DNA of 64,000 nt. Source: Chlorogloeopsis sp. ULAP01. GTDB lineage: Bacteria > Cyanobacteriota > Cyanobacteriia > Cyanobacteriales > Nostocaceae. Within the stretch, counting starts at the first letter, position 1. Every line of letters starts with the position of its first letter. The notes under the pieces are model-generated. The model searched no databases and had not been told where the DNA came from. It worked only from the letters and a program-made list of their open reading frames with translations. Made by a program: the position numbers and the translations under genes. Location: assembly GCF_030381805.1 (NCBI RefSeq), contig NZ_JAUDRH010000024.1:1-64000 (forward strand), given 5' to 3'. Below, piece by piece: positions 46,556 through 55,504 of this stretch.

Positions 46556-46621
46556 GTGAGTTTGCGGAGATTGGGATTTGAGTAGATAAAGCCCAACTTC
46601 CTAAACCTTAAATACTTATTC

Positions 46622-46641
46622 AAGTCCGTTTCGGCGGACTT
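46622..46641 (+). terminator. Terminator of the nickel sensor gene
   Basis: AAGTCCG and CGGACTT form a 7-bp stem with a 6-nt loop (TTTCGG), followed by TGTTTATG. It is a short rho-independent-type hairpin 66 bases beyond the stop codon, and separates inrS from the menH gene. Confidence 0.75.
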
Positions 46642-46819
46642 TGTTTATGTTTAATAAATAATAAATATTTCATCTAGTTTGACTGCATATTTTAAGAGCA
46701 GGAAGTCATCAGTCAAACAGATTTTATATCTGATTTATAATCTAAAATTTTACTTTTTGCTTATTAAAAACTGCTGTAATATAAGTAGTGATAAATACTT
46801 ATATCTATTCTTGAGAAAG

Positions 46820-47629
46820 ATGATATTAGCAAATTATAAATATCACTATTATTTACGTAGCATTTCCAATCGACCACTAATTATTTTTCTACATGGTTTT
46901 ATGGGTAATTGCCATGAATTTGAGGAAGCTATTCAGTTACTAGAGAGTGAATTTAATTGTCTTGTAATTGACCTGCCTGGACATGGACAAACTCAAATTT
47001 TAGGTGGTGATGAATGTTATAAAATGGCAAATACAGCTTTATCTTTAATTAATTTATTAGATTATTTAAGAATTCCTAAAGGTTTGTTAGTTAGCTATTC
47101 AATGGGTGGTAGATTAGCACTATATCTTGCTCTACATTTTCCCCACAGATTTACTAAAGTTGTATTAGAATCAGCTTCTCCAGGTTTACCAACAGAATTA
47201 GAAAGATTAGAAAGAGTACAAAAAGATGAGCAAATAGCGAGAAAACTAGATAGAATCGTTGAAAAAAGTGATTGGATATCTTTCTTATCAAATTGGTATA
47301 GCCAACCAATTTTTGGTAATATAAAAAACCATGTTCAGTTCCAAAAATTGATAGAAATTAGGTTACAAAATAATCCAAAGGAATTAGCAAAATCTCTACG
47401 AATGATGGGTATAGGATTTCAGCCTTCTTTGTGGGAAAAACTTCAAGATAATACAATCCCTTTACTTTTGCTAGCTGGCGAATATGATGAAAAATTTGTA
47501 GATATTAATACACAAATGGCTAATATATGTAAATTGAGTCAGTTGAAGGTAATTAGGGATGCCGGACATAATATTCATTTTGAAAATACAATGGCATTTG
47601 TAGAAAATATCCGGCAATTTTTATTGTAG
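46820..47629 (+). CDS. menH: MenH-like hydrolase of phylloquinone synthesis
   Basis: A 269-aa alpha/beta hydrolase: oxyanion loop LIIFLHGFMGN, DLPGHGQT, nucleophile S94 in SYSMGGR, and late His in AGHNIHFE with an acidic residue in LLAGEYDEKF. This matches 2-succinyl-6-hydroxy-2,4-cyclohexadiene-1-carboxylate synthase (MenH), acting on the way to phylloquinone, the photosystem I quinone. The start at 46820 (ATG) is chosen because it gives the normal family length and start; an upstream in-frame start adds 47 non-homologous residues. Terminator-separated from inrS. Confidence 0.8.
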   Translation: MILANYKYHYYLRSISNRPLIIFLHGFMGNCHEFEEAIQLLESEFNCLVIDLPGHGQTQILGGDECYKMANTALSLINLLDYLRIPKGLLVSYSMGGRLALYLALHFPHRFTKVVLESASPGLPTELERLERVQKDEQIARKLDRIVEKSDWISFLSNWYSQPIFGNIKNHVQFQKLIEIRLQNNPKELAKSLRMMGIGFQPSLWEKLQDNTIPLLLLAGEYDEKFVDINTQMANICKLSQLKVIRDAGHNIHFENTMAFVENIRQFLL

Positions 47630-47722
47630 GCAAAGCCTATTCAATAGTGTTACCAGGCTTAACCTGATAACAGAGTATTTTTTCTAAGTCTAGTATGTAT
47701 TAGATTTTAGTTGGTTTGACAA

Positions 47723-47998
47723 ATGACATTGGGAATTATTGAGCCTTATAATGGCGGATTTCTAGAAATTATTCCGGAAGGAGAATATAGTGACTACTGG
47801 CTGATCGCAGCGATACATATAAAAGGAGAAGTTTTCCGCCCTAGTCCGCGATTTTATCGGAATGAGCAGCAAGCACTCAGAAAAGCACAAAAAATTTTTG
47901 ATTGGATAGCCAGTTACGATAGTGAAATTTGCGATCGCGGATATTGGAACGAAGAAATGAGAATTTTCCTATGGCATCAATCAAAGGATCATGTTTAG
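47723..47998 (+). CDS. Small hypothetical protein
   Basis: A 91-residue protein rich in aromatic and acidic residues (SDYWLIAAIHIKGEVFRPSP, then a helix QQALRKAQKIFDWIASYD). No signal peptide or membrane segment. Convergent with the lysozyme-like gene. No family recognised; the codon use is normal for the window and the ATG has a clean upstream spacer. Function unknown. Confidence 0.55.
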   Translation: MTLGIIEPYNGGFLEIIPEGEYSDYWLIAAIHIKGEVFRPSPRFYRNEQQALRKAQKIFDWIASYDSEICDRGYWNEEMRIFLWHQSKDHV

Positions 47999-48028
47999 AA
48001 GAATTTGCCTGAAGGGAATGCAACACAT

Positions 48029-48751
48029 TTACAATGGGTTTTGGTTGCCAACTTTTGGTTGTGGTTTTTTAGTTGCCTTTAGTTCTTCTTTTAACATTTT
48101 CTGATAAATCTGAGGCAAATGAGGACTGATAGAATTAGTTTCTATGCCATATCCCAAACTTGTCCATGTGGGCGAAAGTCGTCGTAATACCTCATTTAGC
48201 TTACCCTTTTTCAAAAGCCCAGGAATATCAATTCCCCAAAATTCGGAATCGCTTAACCAACGATAAACGACTGCATCTTGATACTCTGGCTCAAAACTGT
48301 AAGAAACCCAAAACATTAACCGCATAGGATTGGGATGATATTTAGGCGCTACCAAAAACCAAGTTTTATTAATGATTTGATATCTACCAGCAGCAGTTGA
48401 ACAGTTCCCTTTGTTAGGGCCAGTAACAATTGTGACACATATCTCTGGATGGCTACTCAAGTCGCTGATATGCTCTCCACCATACAAAATCGAATAGGGG
48501 CGGTTGCTACTTGCTTCACTAGCTGAGATAGTTCGCATTAAAGCGCGGATATAAGGATTGCCCCCTTTCATAACTAACGGTGGTTGTTTAACTGTAAAAA
48601 CGGGATCGGGGCGCGATCGCATACCGTCAATGATGTACCACTGGAACAAATATACGAAAACTAGAAGGGCGGCTAATGGTGCGATGAATTTTTCAACACC
48701 TTTGAGTTCAAAGCCTTTTAGAGTCCAATTCTTCAATTTTGCTTTTACCAT
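48029..48751 (-). CDS. Lysozyme-like muramidase (GH104-type), membrane anchored
   Basis: A 240-aa protein with an N-terminal basic stretch and one transmembrane helix (about 24-44), then a lysozyme-like domain: RALMRTISASE (catalytic Glu of the fold), YGGEHISDLSSHP, and STAAGRYQIINKTW, a pattern shared with GH104/phage lambda endolysin-type muramidases. It probably cuts peptidoglycan in the periplasm. I prefer ATG at 48751 to the TTG three bases earlier. No phage genes are nearby, so it is more likely a cellular enzyme than a prophage remnant. Confidence 0.78.
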   Translation of the reverse strand: MVKAKLKNWTLKGFELKGVEKFIAPLAALLVFVYLFQWYIIDGMRSRPDPVFTVKQPPLVMKGGNPYIRALMRTISASEASSNRPYSILYGGEHISDLSSHPEICVTIVTGPNKGNCSTAAGRYQIINKTWFLVAPKYHPNPMRLMFWVSYSFEPEYQDAVVYRWLSDSEFWGIDIPGLLKKGKLNEVLRRLSPTWTSLGYGIETNSISPHLPQIYQKMLKEELKATKKPQPKVGNQNPL

Positions 48752-48779
48752 CAAAAATCTAAAAAAAACAATATTTATT

Positions 48780-48857
48780 GGTAGGGGCGGGTTGTAACAG
48801 CAATTTCTCTAGGATGACAAAACATCTAAATAAACCCGCCCGTACAGTGGTTAGTAG
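48780..48857. repeat. Dispersed GGGCGGGTT/AACCCGCCC repeat, short copy
   Basis: GGTAGGGGCGGGTTGTAACA and TAAACCCGCCCGTACAGTGG are inverted ends around about 40 bases. It belongs to the family also seen at 32149-32211, 51157-51216 and 54469-54528. Confidence 0.6.
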
Positions 48858-48936
48858 TTAGGTTTCTTGTTCCCCTTGTCCCCTTGTCTGCATCTCCTCT
48901 ACTCTCCCACTCCTCCCCGTGTACCCATTTCTTAGA

Positions 48937-49596
48937 TCAAGCGATACTGGCAAATAGTTCCCCGAAACTTTTAACAGCAGCATCGGGTTTAGCTACTATT
49001 TCTACGATTTTATTCCGTGCTGTTGGCTCCAACAGTGCTTCAACGCATACTTGAGCGACTTTTTGGCGAGGAATGCTGCCTTCAAATAAAGTATCGGCAC
49101 TCTGCATCACGATATGGTTGGAGTTATCTTCGTTTTTCAAGCCACCTGGGCGGACAATCGTATATGTAAGACCACTTTTTTGAATATACTCCTCAGCTTG
49201 TTTTTTCCAAACTAAAATTAACCAAAACAAGTTAAGGGGATGAAAAAACTGTGAAGCAGCTAAAGAAGAAACTAAGACAAAATGCTCTATTCCCTTTGTC
49301 TTGGCAGCATCAACTAAATTTTTAGTCCCTTCGTAATCTACCTTGTAGGGACCTGTTGGATCAAAGCTAGGTTTTGCTCCTGTAGCACATAACAGTACAG
49401 TACAATCTCCTAAAGCAGCAGTTAGGCTTTGTCGATCTAAAACATCACCCTGCACTAATTCGACTTCAGCAGGCAAAATACTCCTTGCTTTCTGAAGATC
49501 TCGTACTAAGGCGCGAACGGGAATGCTCCTCGCTATTAGTTCTTCTACGATTCGACGACCTGTTTCACCTGTTGCCCCTGCTACAAAAGCTTTCAT
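48937..49596 (-). CDS. NAD(P)-binding SDR-type protein (Ycf39/NmrA-like)
   Basis: A 219-aa Rossmann-fold protein with FVAGATGETGRRIVEELIAR at the start, VRALVRD, VELVQGDVLD, and the SSLAAS segment of atypical short-chain dehydrogenases. It resembles the Ycf39/Tic62-type proteins of photosynthetic organisms, which act as membrane-associated chaperones or reductases. Length (219) is short compared with Ycf39 proper (about 320). Substrate unknown. Confidence 0.75.
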   Translation of the reverse strand: MKAFVAGATGETGRRIVEELIARSIPVRALVRDLQKARSILPAEVELVQGDVLDRQSLTAALGDCTVLLCATGAKPSFDPTGPYKVDYEGTKNLVDAAKTKGIEHFVLVSSLAASQFFHPLNLFWLILVWKKQAEEYIQKSGLTYTIVRPGGLKNEDNSNHIVMQSADTLFEGSIPRQKVAQVCVEALLEPTARNKIVEIVAKPDAAVKSFGELFASIA

Positions 49597-49774
49597 AATT
49601 AACGCTATCCTGGGAAGCTAGTATGGTTTGTTTTAGTTCTTATTTTAGAGATTCCATGAATTTTATGATCTGTTTTTAAGTTTTCAGTCAAAATGGGATC
49701 TTAGTGCGAAAAGTATTTCTAAAGATGGGAAATATTTATTTAGACATTGACTAAAATTCATACGAAAATCCTTT

Positions 49775-50452
49775 ATGATTTCCAAAAATCGAGAATATCA
49801 AGCCTTTGAAACAACTGAAGCCGTTTTGTCTGTAACGACGATCGCACAAGCAGATAGCCAAAAAGCATCTCCAGAAGAAACATCAGGAACACCAACTCGC
49901 TTTTATGGTCATTATCAGGATTGTATGGAAATGTTTGCCTCAGCAGACAAAGTCGCTGAGTATCTTCAAAATCACAATTTGTGGTTTTCGCGCTGTGCCG
50001 AGCCGATGAAGGTAGAACCACTAGGAGAAAATGGCTATGCTTTAGTAATTGGTCGTTTTGGCTCCTTTGGTTATGAAGTTGAGCCAAAAATTGGTTTAGA
50101 ACTTCTTTGTCCAGAGAACGATATTTACCGGATTCGCACTATTCCTATTCCTGGCTATCAAGCTCCTGGTTATGATGTAGATTATCGAGCTTCGCTGCAA
50201 TTGGTAGAAGAAAATCAGAATTACGAAACCCTCTGCAATTCAAGGAACATAACACGAGTAGAGTGGGAATTGAATTTAACAGTTGACATTTACTTTCCCA
50301 AATTTATTCAGCGACTACCAAAGTCTCTAATTCAATCTACAGGCGATCGCCTACTTAACCAAATTGTCCGCCAAGTCTCCCGTCGCTTAACTCGCAAGGT
50401 ACAGCAAGATTTTCATCAATCTTGGGACATACCTTTTGCTGCTAAAAAATAA
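49775..50452 (+). CDS. DUF1997 family protein
   Basis: A 225-residue protein conserved in cyanobacteria and plants. Blocks such as RFYGHYQDCMEMFASADKVA and VIGRFGSFGYEVEPKIGLEL, the LNLTVDIYFPKFIQRLPKSL segment and the C-terminal RQVSRRLTRKVQQDFH helix match the family. Function not established; a lipid-binding SRPBCC-like fold has been suggested by its layout. It is convergent with the DUF4079 gene across the palindrome at 50475-50512. Confidence 0.8.
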   Translation: MISKNREYQAFETTEAVLSVTTIAQADSQKASPEETSGTPTRFYGHYQDCMEMFASADKVAEYLQNHNLWFSRCAEPMKVEPLGENGYALVIGRFGSFGYEVEPKIGLELLCPENDIYRIRTIPIPGYQAPGYDVDYRASLQLVEENQNYETLCNSRNITRVEWELNLTVDIYFPKFIQRLPKSLIQSTGDRLLNQIVRQVSRRLTRKVQQDFHQSWDIPFAAKK

Positions 50453-50474
50453 GTAATCTATGAAAAATTTAACA

Positions 50475-50512
50475 ATTAGCTATTAGCTATTAGCTAATAG
50501 CTAATAGCTAAT
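50475..50512. repeat. Perfect 38-bp palindrome built of 7-nt units
   Basis: Three TTAGCTA units (50476-50496) followed by three ATAGCTA units (50497-50517) form a perfect inverted repeat of 38 bp, centred at 50493/50494. It lies between the convergent stop codons of the DUF1997 and DUF4079 genes and may serve as a two-way terminator or form a cruciform. Other heptameric tracts in the window are less perfect. Confidence 0.85.
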
Positions 50513-50514
50513 AG

Positions 50515-50985
50515 CTAGGCATTACTGATAATTCGCTGCACAATTTGCACGCCTGTAATAGCTTGCCACGCAAACAGTCCTAATAAGGCAAAATTCAACA
50601 CAATATGAGTGGCACGCGCCCAATTTGCCCCTTTTTGCATATAAGGAGATAAGGACGCAGATACGGCAATCAGACTTGTCATACCAAGTCCTGCTAGCAA
50701 GTGCGGGCCAACAAATAATTTTCCATTATTAATGTAGGTAACAGCCATACCACCTATAGAGCCTATCACCATCAAAGCTAAGAGTATAGAACCCATTTGG
50801 TAGTGTCTGACGTTATATTTGCCTTTAATTAGTTCTTTCTTTTGTTCACCTTGAGCATTTCTGGTACGCTGCACTTGTAGCCCCAAATAGGCAGCATAGA
50901 TGCTAAATAACAATAACGCCCACATCAAGATTGGGTGGAAAAATTGTGACCAATATTTGACCGATGGCGACAGTTCCAGATTCAT
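50515..50985 (-). CDS. DUF4079 family membrane protein
   Basis: A 156-residue protein with four membrane segments (about 15-35, 58-80, 90-110 and 120-145) and a basic cytosolic loop (RTRNAQGEQKKELIKGKYNV). Matches the DUF4079 family of cyanobacteria and chloroplasts, of unknown function. Start ATG at 50985. Confidence 0.78.
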   Translation of the reverse strand: MNLELSPSVKYWSQFFHPILMWALLLFSIYAAYLGLQVQRTRNAQGEQKKELIKGKYNVRHYQMGSILLALMVIGSIGGMAVTYINNGKLFVGPHLLAGLGMTSLIAVSASLSPYMQKGANWARATHIVLNFALLGLFAWQAITGVQIVQRIISNA

Positions 50986-51141
50986 AGCCTTTGCCCCATT
51001 TATTAAATCTTCATAAAAATTAGCATAACCCTAATTGGGAATGGGGAATGGGATGATGAGGAGATGAGAGAGGGAGAGTGGAGGAGATGGAGACAAGGAG
51101 ACAGACACGGGGAATTGGTTTTTTAGCGATGCTCGATGCCC

Positions 51142-51272
51142 ATTACTAACCACTGTACGGGCGGGTTTAGAAGATAAATCGTCGATTTCAGCCGAAAAAT
51201 CATCAGCAAAACCCGCAGGGTGCTTCTCTTGGCAACGCGCTGCCTCCCCTACTAACCAAATGACCAATGACT
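51142..51272. repeat. Composite repeat before the ankyrin gene
   Basis: Contains ACTAACCACTGTACGGGCGG, a GCGGGTTTAGAAGATAAATC ... GCAAAACCCGC copy, CGCGCTGCCTCCCCTACTAA, and heptamers (ACCAATG, ACTAATG). The last ACTAATG unit includes the ATG of the ankyrin gene at 51274. Copies of the same blocks are at 31988-32270 and 54448-54611. Confidence 0.75.
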
Positions 51273-51273
51273 A

Positions 51274-52527
51274 ATGACTAAAGATTTATTAATGGCTGCT
51301 AAAAGTGGTGATATCAAGCGGGTACAAGCCCTACTAGCTTCGGGTGCAATGCCTGATGTGAGCGATCGCGATGGCACAACGGCATTAATGTTTGCTTCTA
51401 ATTTAGGCTTTACAGAAATTGTGCGATCGCTTCTTGATGCTGGAGCAAACCTAAATTTACATAGGAAACGCTATGGTTTGACAGCTTTAATGTTGGCAGC
51501 GAGTGCCAACCATCTTGATATTGTGCGGCTGTTGATATCAAAAGGTGCAGATGTAAATGCTAGGAATGAAGATGGCAGTACCGCTTTGATGGCAGCAGTA
51601 CTCAAAAATCATGTGGATGTGGTGCGAGCAATACTGGCTGTTGGTGCAGACGTAAATATCAAAGATAGGGATGATGATACAGCTTTAAAATTAGCAGTCA
51701 AACAGGGACACACTGCTGTGGTGCAGGCGTTATTGACTGCTGGTGCGGATGTGAATTTTCAAGATCAAGATGGAGAAACTGCATTGCTTCTGGCAGTTGA
51801 CTTGGGACATCTGGAAGTTGTACAAGCACTTTTGGCAGCAGGGATAAGTGATCGCAACACAGCCCTATTAGCAGCGGCAGCAGCAGGATACAGCGCGATC
51901 GTACAAGCTTTACTGGATGCAGGCGCTGATGTGAATTTTCAAGATCAAGATGGTGAAACTGCCCTACATTTAGCGGTTGTAGAAGGATACACGGATGTAG
52001 TGAAAGTTTTGCTAAGTAGGGGTGCCAATTTGCAAACGAGAAATTATCTCGGTGACACACCATTACTTGTAGCTGCATTACAGGGGCATAGTCAAATTGT
52101 TGAGATACTGCTACAACATGGGGCGGATGTGAGTGTAAAAAATTTTGGTGAAGTGCCTGTGACGCTAGCAGCAATACACGGACACGTTGAAACTGTGAAG
52201 ATTTTGCTAGAACATGGTGCCAATGCCAATAGCCAAGGTGATGACGGTAAAACGGTTTTGATCAAAGCAACAGAACGTAACCACATAGAAGTCGTACAAC
52301 AGCTACTAGCAAAAGGTGCAGACGTAAATTTTCAAGACTCGGCGGGAGCAACAGCTTTGATGTGGGCAGCATCGCGGGATTACACAAAAGCTCTGCAACT
52401 GTTGCTACAAGCTGGCGCTGATGTAAATTTAAAAAACCAAGGTGGTTATACAGCTTTGATGCTAGCGGAGTTTAATGGGTATAAGGATGTGGTAAGGTGT
52501 CTTCAATCTGTGGGAGCGCAGGAGTGA
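51274..52527 (+). CDS. Ankyrin repeat protein
   Basis: A 417-aa protein made of about twelve ankyrin repeats (33-residue units with xTALMxAAxxGHxxVVxxLLxxGADVN). It has no signal peptide or other domain, so it is probably a cytosolic protein-binding scaffold. The unit near residues 190-205 (LLAAGISDRNTALL) lacks the usual ADVN-x2D segment, a deletion of about five residues. Two neighbouring units carry the same AGADVNFQDQDGETAL sequence, including near-identical codons at 51745 and 51928, a sign of recent unit duplication. No recognisable ribosome site; the ATG sits in a heptamer repeat. Confidence 0.9.
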   Translation: MTKDLLMAAKSGDIKRVQALLASGAMPDVSDRDGTTALMFASNLGFTEIVRSLLDAGANLNLHRKRYGLTALMLAASANHLDIVRLLISKGADVNARNEDGSTALMAAVLKNHVDVVRAILAVGADVNIKDRDDDTALKLAVKQGHTAVVQALLTAGADVNFQDQDGETALLLAVDLGHLEVVQALLAAGISDRNTALLAAAAAGYSAIVQALLDAGADVNFQDQDGETALHLAVVEGYTDVVKVLLSRGANLQTRNYLGDTPLLVAALQGHSQIVEILLQHGADVSVKNFGEVPVTLAAIHGHVETVKILLEHGANANSQGDDGKTVLIKATERNHIEVVQQLLAKGADVNFQDSAGATALMWAASRDYTKALQLLLQAGADVNLKNQGGYTALMLAEFNGYKDVVRCLQSVGAQE

Positions 52528-52585
52528 ATATCAATGAAAGAAATATGTCACATTGTTGTCTCAAGAGTGTGAAGGTATTAACAAA

Positions 52586-54439
52586 GTGCTGTTAGCTGAA
52601 TTTTCTCCACTTGCTGCGATCGCTACTACTGTTACAGGTGCAAAAAAGCTACAAGTACTTTCTCAAAATTCTGGCACAACTCTATGGGTGCCGGAAGATT
52701 TAATCCAAATTAAAGGTGCAAATACGTACACAGGCTCTCTAAAAAACCACATAGCACAACTGTGGCAGACGCAGCGTGCTTTTGTATTTTGTTTGGCAAC
52801 AGGTGCGGTAGTGCGGCTAATTGCTCCTTTGTTGCAACACAAATCAACAGATCCGGCGGTAGTAGTAATTGATGAGACAGGACGTTTTGTAATTAGTTTG
52901 TGCAGTGGACATCAAGGTGGTGGGGATCAGCTAGCAAATTTGATTGCTTTACAACTGGAAGCAACACCTGTGATCACTGGGGCTGCCACGGCTTTAGGAC
53001 TGCCAGCAGTAGATATGTTGGGAGTTCCCTTTGGTTGGCGTCGGGGTGTGGGTAACTGGACAGGTGTTAGTGCAGCCCTAGCACGGGGTGAAGTTGTACA
53101 AGTTATTCAAGAAGCTGGTTCTACTCTATGGCAAAACCATTTACCCACTGGACATTCCTTTGAGTTTGGTGAATTTGTGATCCCAAAGGCAAAAATTTGG
53201 ATTACTGCCAAACTCCCTTTTACTCTAGAGCAGGCATCAGGCACTGCCCCTCCCGTACTCCCCGAAATTTACTGGCATCCACGCGTTTTATGGGTAGGAA
53301 TTGGTTGTGAGCGGGGAAGTTCTCGCCATTTAATTAAAACAGCAATTGGACAGTTATTTAGAGAATATCAACTGGCAGAAGATGCGATCGCAGGAATTGC
53401 CACGATCAATATTAAAGCTGATGAAGTTGGTTTAGTAGAACTTTGCCAAGAGCGACATTGGCCTTTAAAAACTTTTGCTGCTGAGGTTCTGCGGACAGTT
53501 TCTGTTCCCAACCCCTCACTCGTTGTGGAAAAAGAAGTGGGAACACCGAGTGTGGCTGAAGCTGCTGCTTTATTTGCAGCAGGCGAGGTGAGGTTATTTG
53601 TCCCCAAGCAAATTTTCCGACTGCCAGGTGAACCAGGTGCTGTCACAATAGCGGTTGCCCAAGCCGAAAAAGAATACATCGGACGTACTGGAAAACTTTT
53701 ACTTATTGGCACCGGGCCGGGACAATTAGATCAAATGACACCTGCTGCTAAAACTGCTATAAAGAGTGCAGATGTTGTGATTGGTTACAGCCTTTACATA
53801 GATTTAATCAGTCCCTTACTGTCTCCTGGACAGATTGTAGAATCTTTACCAATTACTAAAGAACGCCAACGCGCTCAACGGGCAATAGATTTAGCCAATT
53901 GGGGATTAAGTGTAGCGGTTATTTCTTCAGGAGATAGTGGAATTTACGGTATGGCAGGTTTAGTGTTGGAAGAGTTGCAAAGTCTAGGTTGGGATGGGAA
54001 AACACCGAGCATCCAAATTTTTCCTGGAATTAGCGCTTTGCAAGCTGCGGCATCGCGAGTGGGAACACCATTGATGCACGACTTTTGTGCGATTAGCTTA
54101 AGTGACTTACTCACGCCTTGGGAAGTGATCGAAAAGCGTTTAGAAGCGGCGGCGGCGGCTGATTTTATTACAGCTTTATATAATCCACGATCGCAAGCTC
54201 GTACTAAACAGCTAATAATTGCTAGAGATATCTTTCTCAAATATCGCCATCCCAATACACCAGTAGCAGTAGTGCGATCGGCTTACCGTCAAGATGAGGA
54301 AATTACTCTTACCACTTTGGAAAAATTGCTTGATGTTACAGTTGATATGTTGACTACAGTATTAATTGGTAACTCCCATACTCGTATCCATGCCAACTGG
54401 ATGATTACACCACGCGGATATTTAGGTTTTGGTAGTTAG
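52586..54439 (+). CDS. cobJ: Fused CbiG-CobJ cobalamin biosynthesis protein
   Basis: A fusion of two corrin-ring enzymes. The N-terminal half (about 1-360) has CbiG features (VLLAEFSPLAAIATT, cobalamin lactone hydrolase type, GCERGSS, KADEVGLVELCQ). The C-terminal half (about 375-617) is CobJ/CbiH precorrin-3B C17-methyltransferase with SAM-binding GTGPGQLDQMTP, SSGDSGIYGMAG and NPRSQARTKQL. Cyanobacteria commonly carry this fusion. I prefer the GTG at 52586 (GAAGGT 8 bases upstream) to a TTG at 52553, because the family starts with the LLAEFSPLAAIATT block. It lies 58 bases after the ankyrin gene. Confidence 0.85.
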   Translation: MLLAEFSPLAAIATTVTGAKKLQVLSQNSGTTLWVPEDLIQIKGANTYTGSLKNHIAQLWQTQRAFVFCLATGAVVRLIAPLLQHKSTDPAVVVIDETGRFVISLCSGHQGGGDQLANLIALQLEATPVITGAATALGLPAVDMLGVPFGWRRGVGNWTGVSAALARGEVVQVIQEAGSTLWQNHLPTGHSFEFGEFVIPKAKIWITAKLPFTLEQASGTAPPVLPEIYWHPRVLWVGIGCERGSSRHLIKTAIGQLFREYQLAEDAIAGIATINIKADEVGLVELCQERHWPLKTFAAEVLRTVSVPNPSLVVEKEVGTPSVAEAAALFAAGEVRLFVPKQIFRLPGEPGAVTIAVAQAEKEYIGRTGKLLLIGTGPGQLDQMTPAAKTAIKSADVVIGYSLYIDLISPLLSPGQIVESLPITKERQRAQRAIDLANWGLSVAVISSGDSGIYGMAGLVLEELQSLGWDGKTPSIQIFPGISALQAAASRVGTPLMHDFCAISLSDLLTPWEVIEKRLEAAAAADFITALYNPRSQARTKQLIIARDIFLKYRHPNTPVAVVRSAYRQDEEITLTTLEKLLDVTVDMLTTVLIGNSHTRIHANWMITPRGYLGFGS

Positions 54440-54447
54440 TGGTTAAT

Positions 54448-54611
54448 TGCTACTACTAACCACTGTAAGGGCGGGTTTAGAAGATAAATAGTCGTTTTTA
54501 ACCCAAAATGAATCAACAAAATCCGCACGGCAGTCGCTACAACGCGCTTAACCCGCAAGGGCGCACTGGCTCCGCAACGCGCTGCCTCCCCTACTAACTA
54601 CTAACCACTAA
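54448..54611. repeat. Composite repeat cluster, inverse of the 31988-32270 cluster
   Basis: In order: heptamers and ACCACTGTAAGGGCGGGTTT, the element GCGGGTTTAGAAGATAAATA ... AACAAAATCCGC (54472-54526), a block ACGGCAGTCGCTACAACGCG, GGGCGCACTGGCTCCGC, GCGCTGCCTCCCC, and heptamers (ACTAACT, ACTAACC). The same blocks occur in the opposite orientation at 31988-32270. Confidence 0.75.
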
Positions 54612-54617
54612 CACTTT

Positions 54618-54983
54618 CTATTCAACTGCTCTCAGAAAATAGTTGATTGTACTAGAAATTATTGATAGTACAATCGAACCTAATAAAGCAGCAATGGGGC
54701 CTGCGATCACAAAACCGTAAGTGGGAGTGAGGTAGCTTGCTAGCCACAGAGTCAAACCGTTAATGATGAATGTAAATAAACCAAAGGTTAGCAATGTAAT
54801 AGGAAATGCCAATATTTTCAAAATCGGACGAATAAAGGCATTAACAATCCCAATTACAATAGCAGCAACAAGAGCTGTACCAAAATTATCTACTTTGAAA
54901 CCAATATTGAAGGTTTGAAGGATATGAGCAGTTATTAGCAGTGCTACTGCTGTGCCGAGCCAAGTTAATAAAAAGTTCTTCAT
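54618..54983 (-). CDS. Phage-holin-family (PF04020) small membrane protein
   Basis: A 121-residue protein with four hydrophobic segments, starting LLTWLGTAVALLITAHILQT and including ALVAAIVIGIVNAFIRPILK and FPITLLTFGLFTFIINGLTL. It matches the four-helix 'phage holin 4' family, widespread in bacteria and not necessarily phage-related. Function unknown. It is preceded on its own strand by a 500-bp gene-free stretch. Confidence 0.82.
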   Translation of the reverse strand: MKNFLLTWLGTAVALLITAHILQTFNIGFKVDNFGTALVAAIVIGIVNAFIRPILKILAFPITLLTFGLFTFIINGLTLWLASYLTPTYGFVIAGPIAALLGSIVLSIISSTINYFLRAVE

Positions 54984-55504
54984 AGATTCAATATTTAGAA
55001 TTATTGATTTGTCTCCTTGAATTTAGAATATTCCTAAAAGTTTTATTTCTGACTTTCTCAGTAGTAAAATTTAATACCAATTTCCAGAAATAATATTGGC
55101 TTCAGGTAAAGATGAAGTAGACTTACTCTACTAAATATCCACTATCATACCTGCGTTAGGTTCACTTCTAAAAAGTGATTTTCCTGAAGTCTATAATATA
55201 TTTAATTTAACCTACTTTTATTTATTACAAACTTCATTTTTATCGTTTGAGTCCTGCCATTTCATCATCCCTCAATTAGATGTATTTTATTCATCTTATT
55301 AAAGTTTGTGTTTGTGGTTCCCTTATACCAATGCGTGGATACTTCGACAAGCTCAGTACAAGTTAGGCTTGTTTAGAATTTTGAAACAAGACTCTCTACG
55401 CCATTTTGGTATTTTTCAAAAGAATTAAACATAAAGTCTATTTCCCTAAAGAAAACTTTATTTTTAGAAAATAGACTTTTTTAAACTAATAAACAATAGT
55501 GATG
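54984..55504. other. Gene-free region with a short MITE-like copy
   Basis: About 520 AT-rich bases containing the short MITE-like element at 55323-55412. No other feature recognised. A pair of AT-rich inverted segments at 55441-55485 (AGTCTATTTTC types) may be part of the 3' end of the next gene. Confidence 0.55.
55323..55412. repeat. MITE-like element, short copy
   Basis: About 90 bases from TTATACCAATGCGTGGAT to CATTTTGGTAT with ATACCAA/TTGGTAT ends. It shares its start, and the AGAATTTTGAAACAAGACTC block near its end, with the long copy at 26081-26396. An internal part (GATACTTCGACAAGCTCAG) recurs at 40556-40583. Confidence 0.65.

Noticed and set aside
48029..48751. Prophage lysis gene interpretation of the lysozyme-like protein
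   Set aside because: No holin beside it, no phage structural genes nearby, and an N-terminal membrane anchor suggests a host enzyme.
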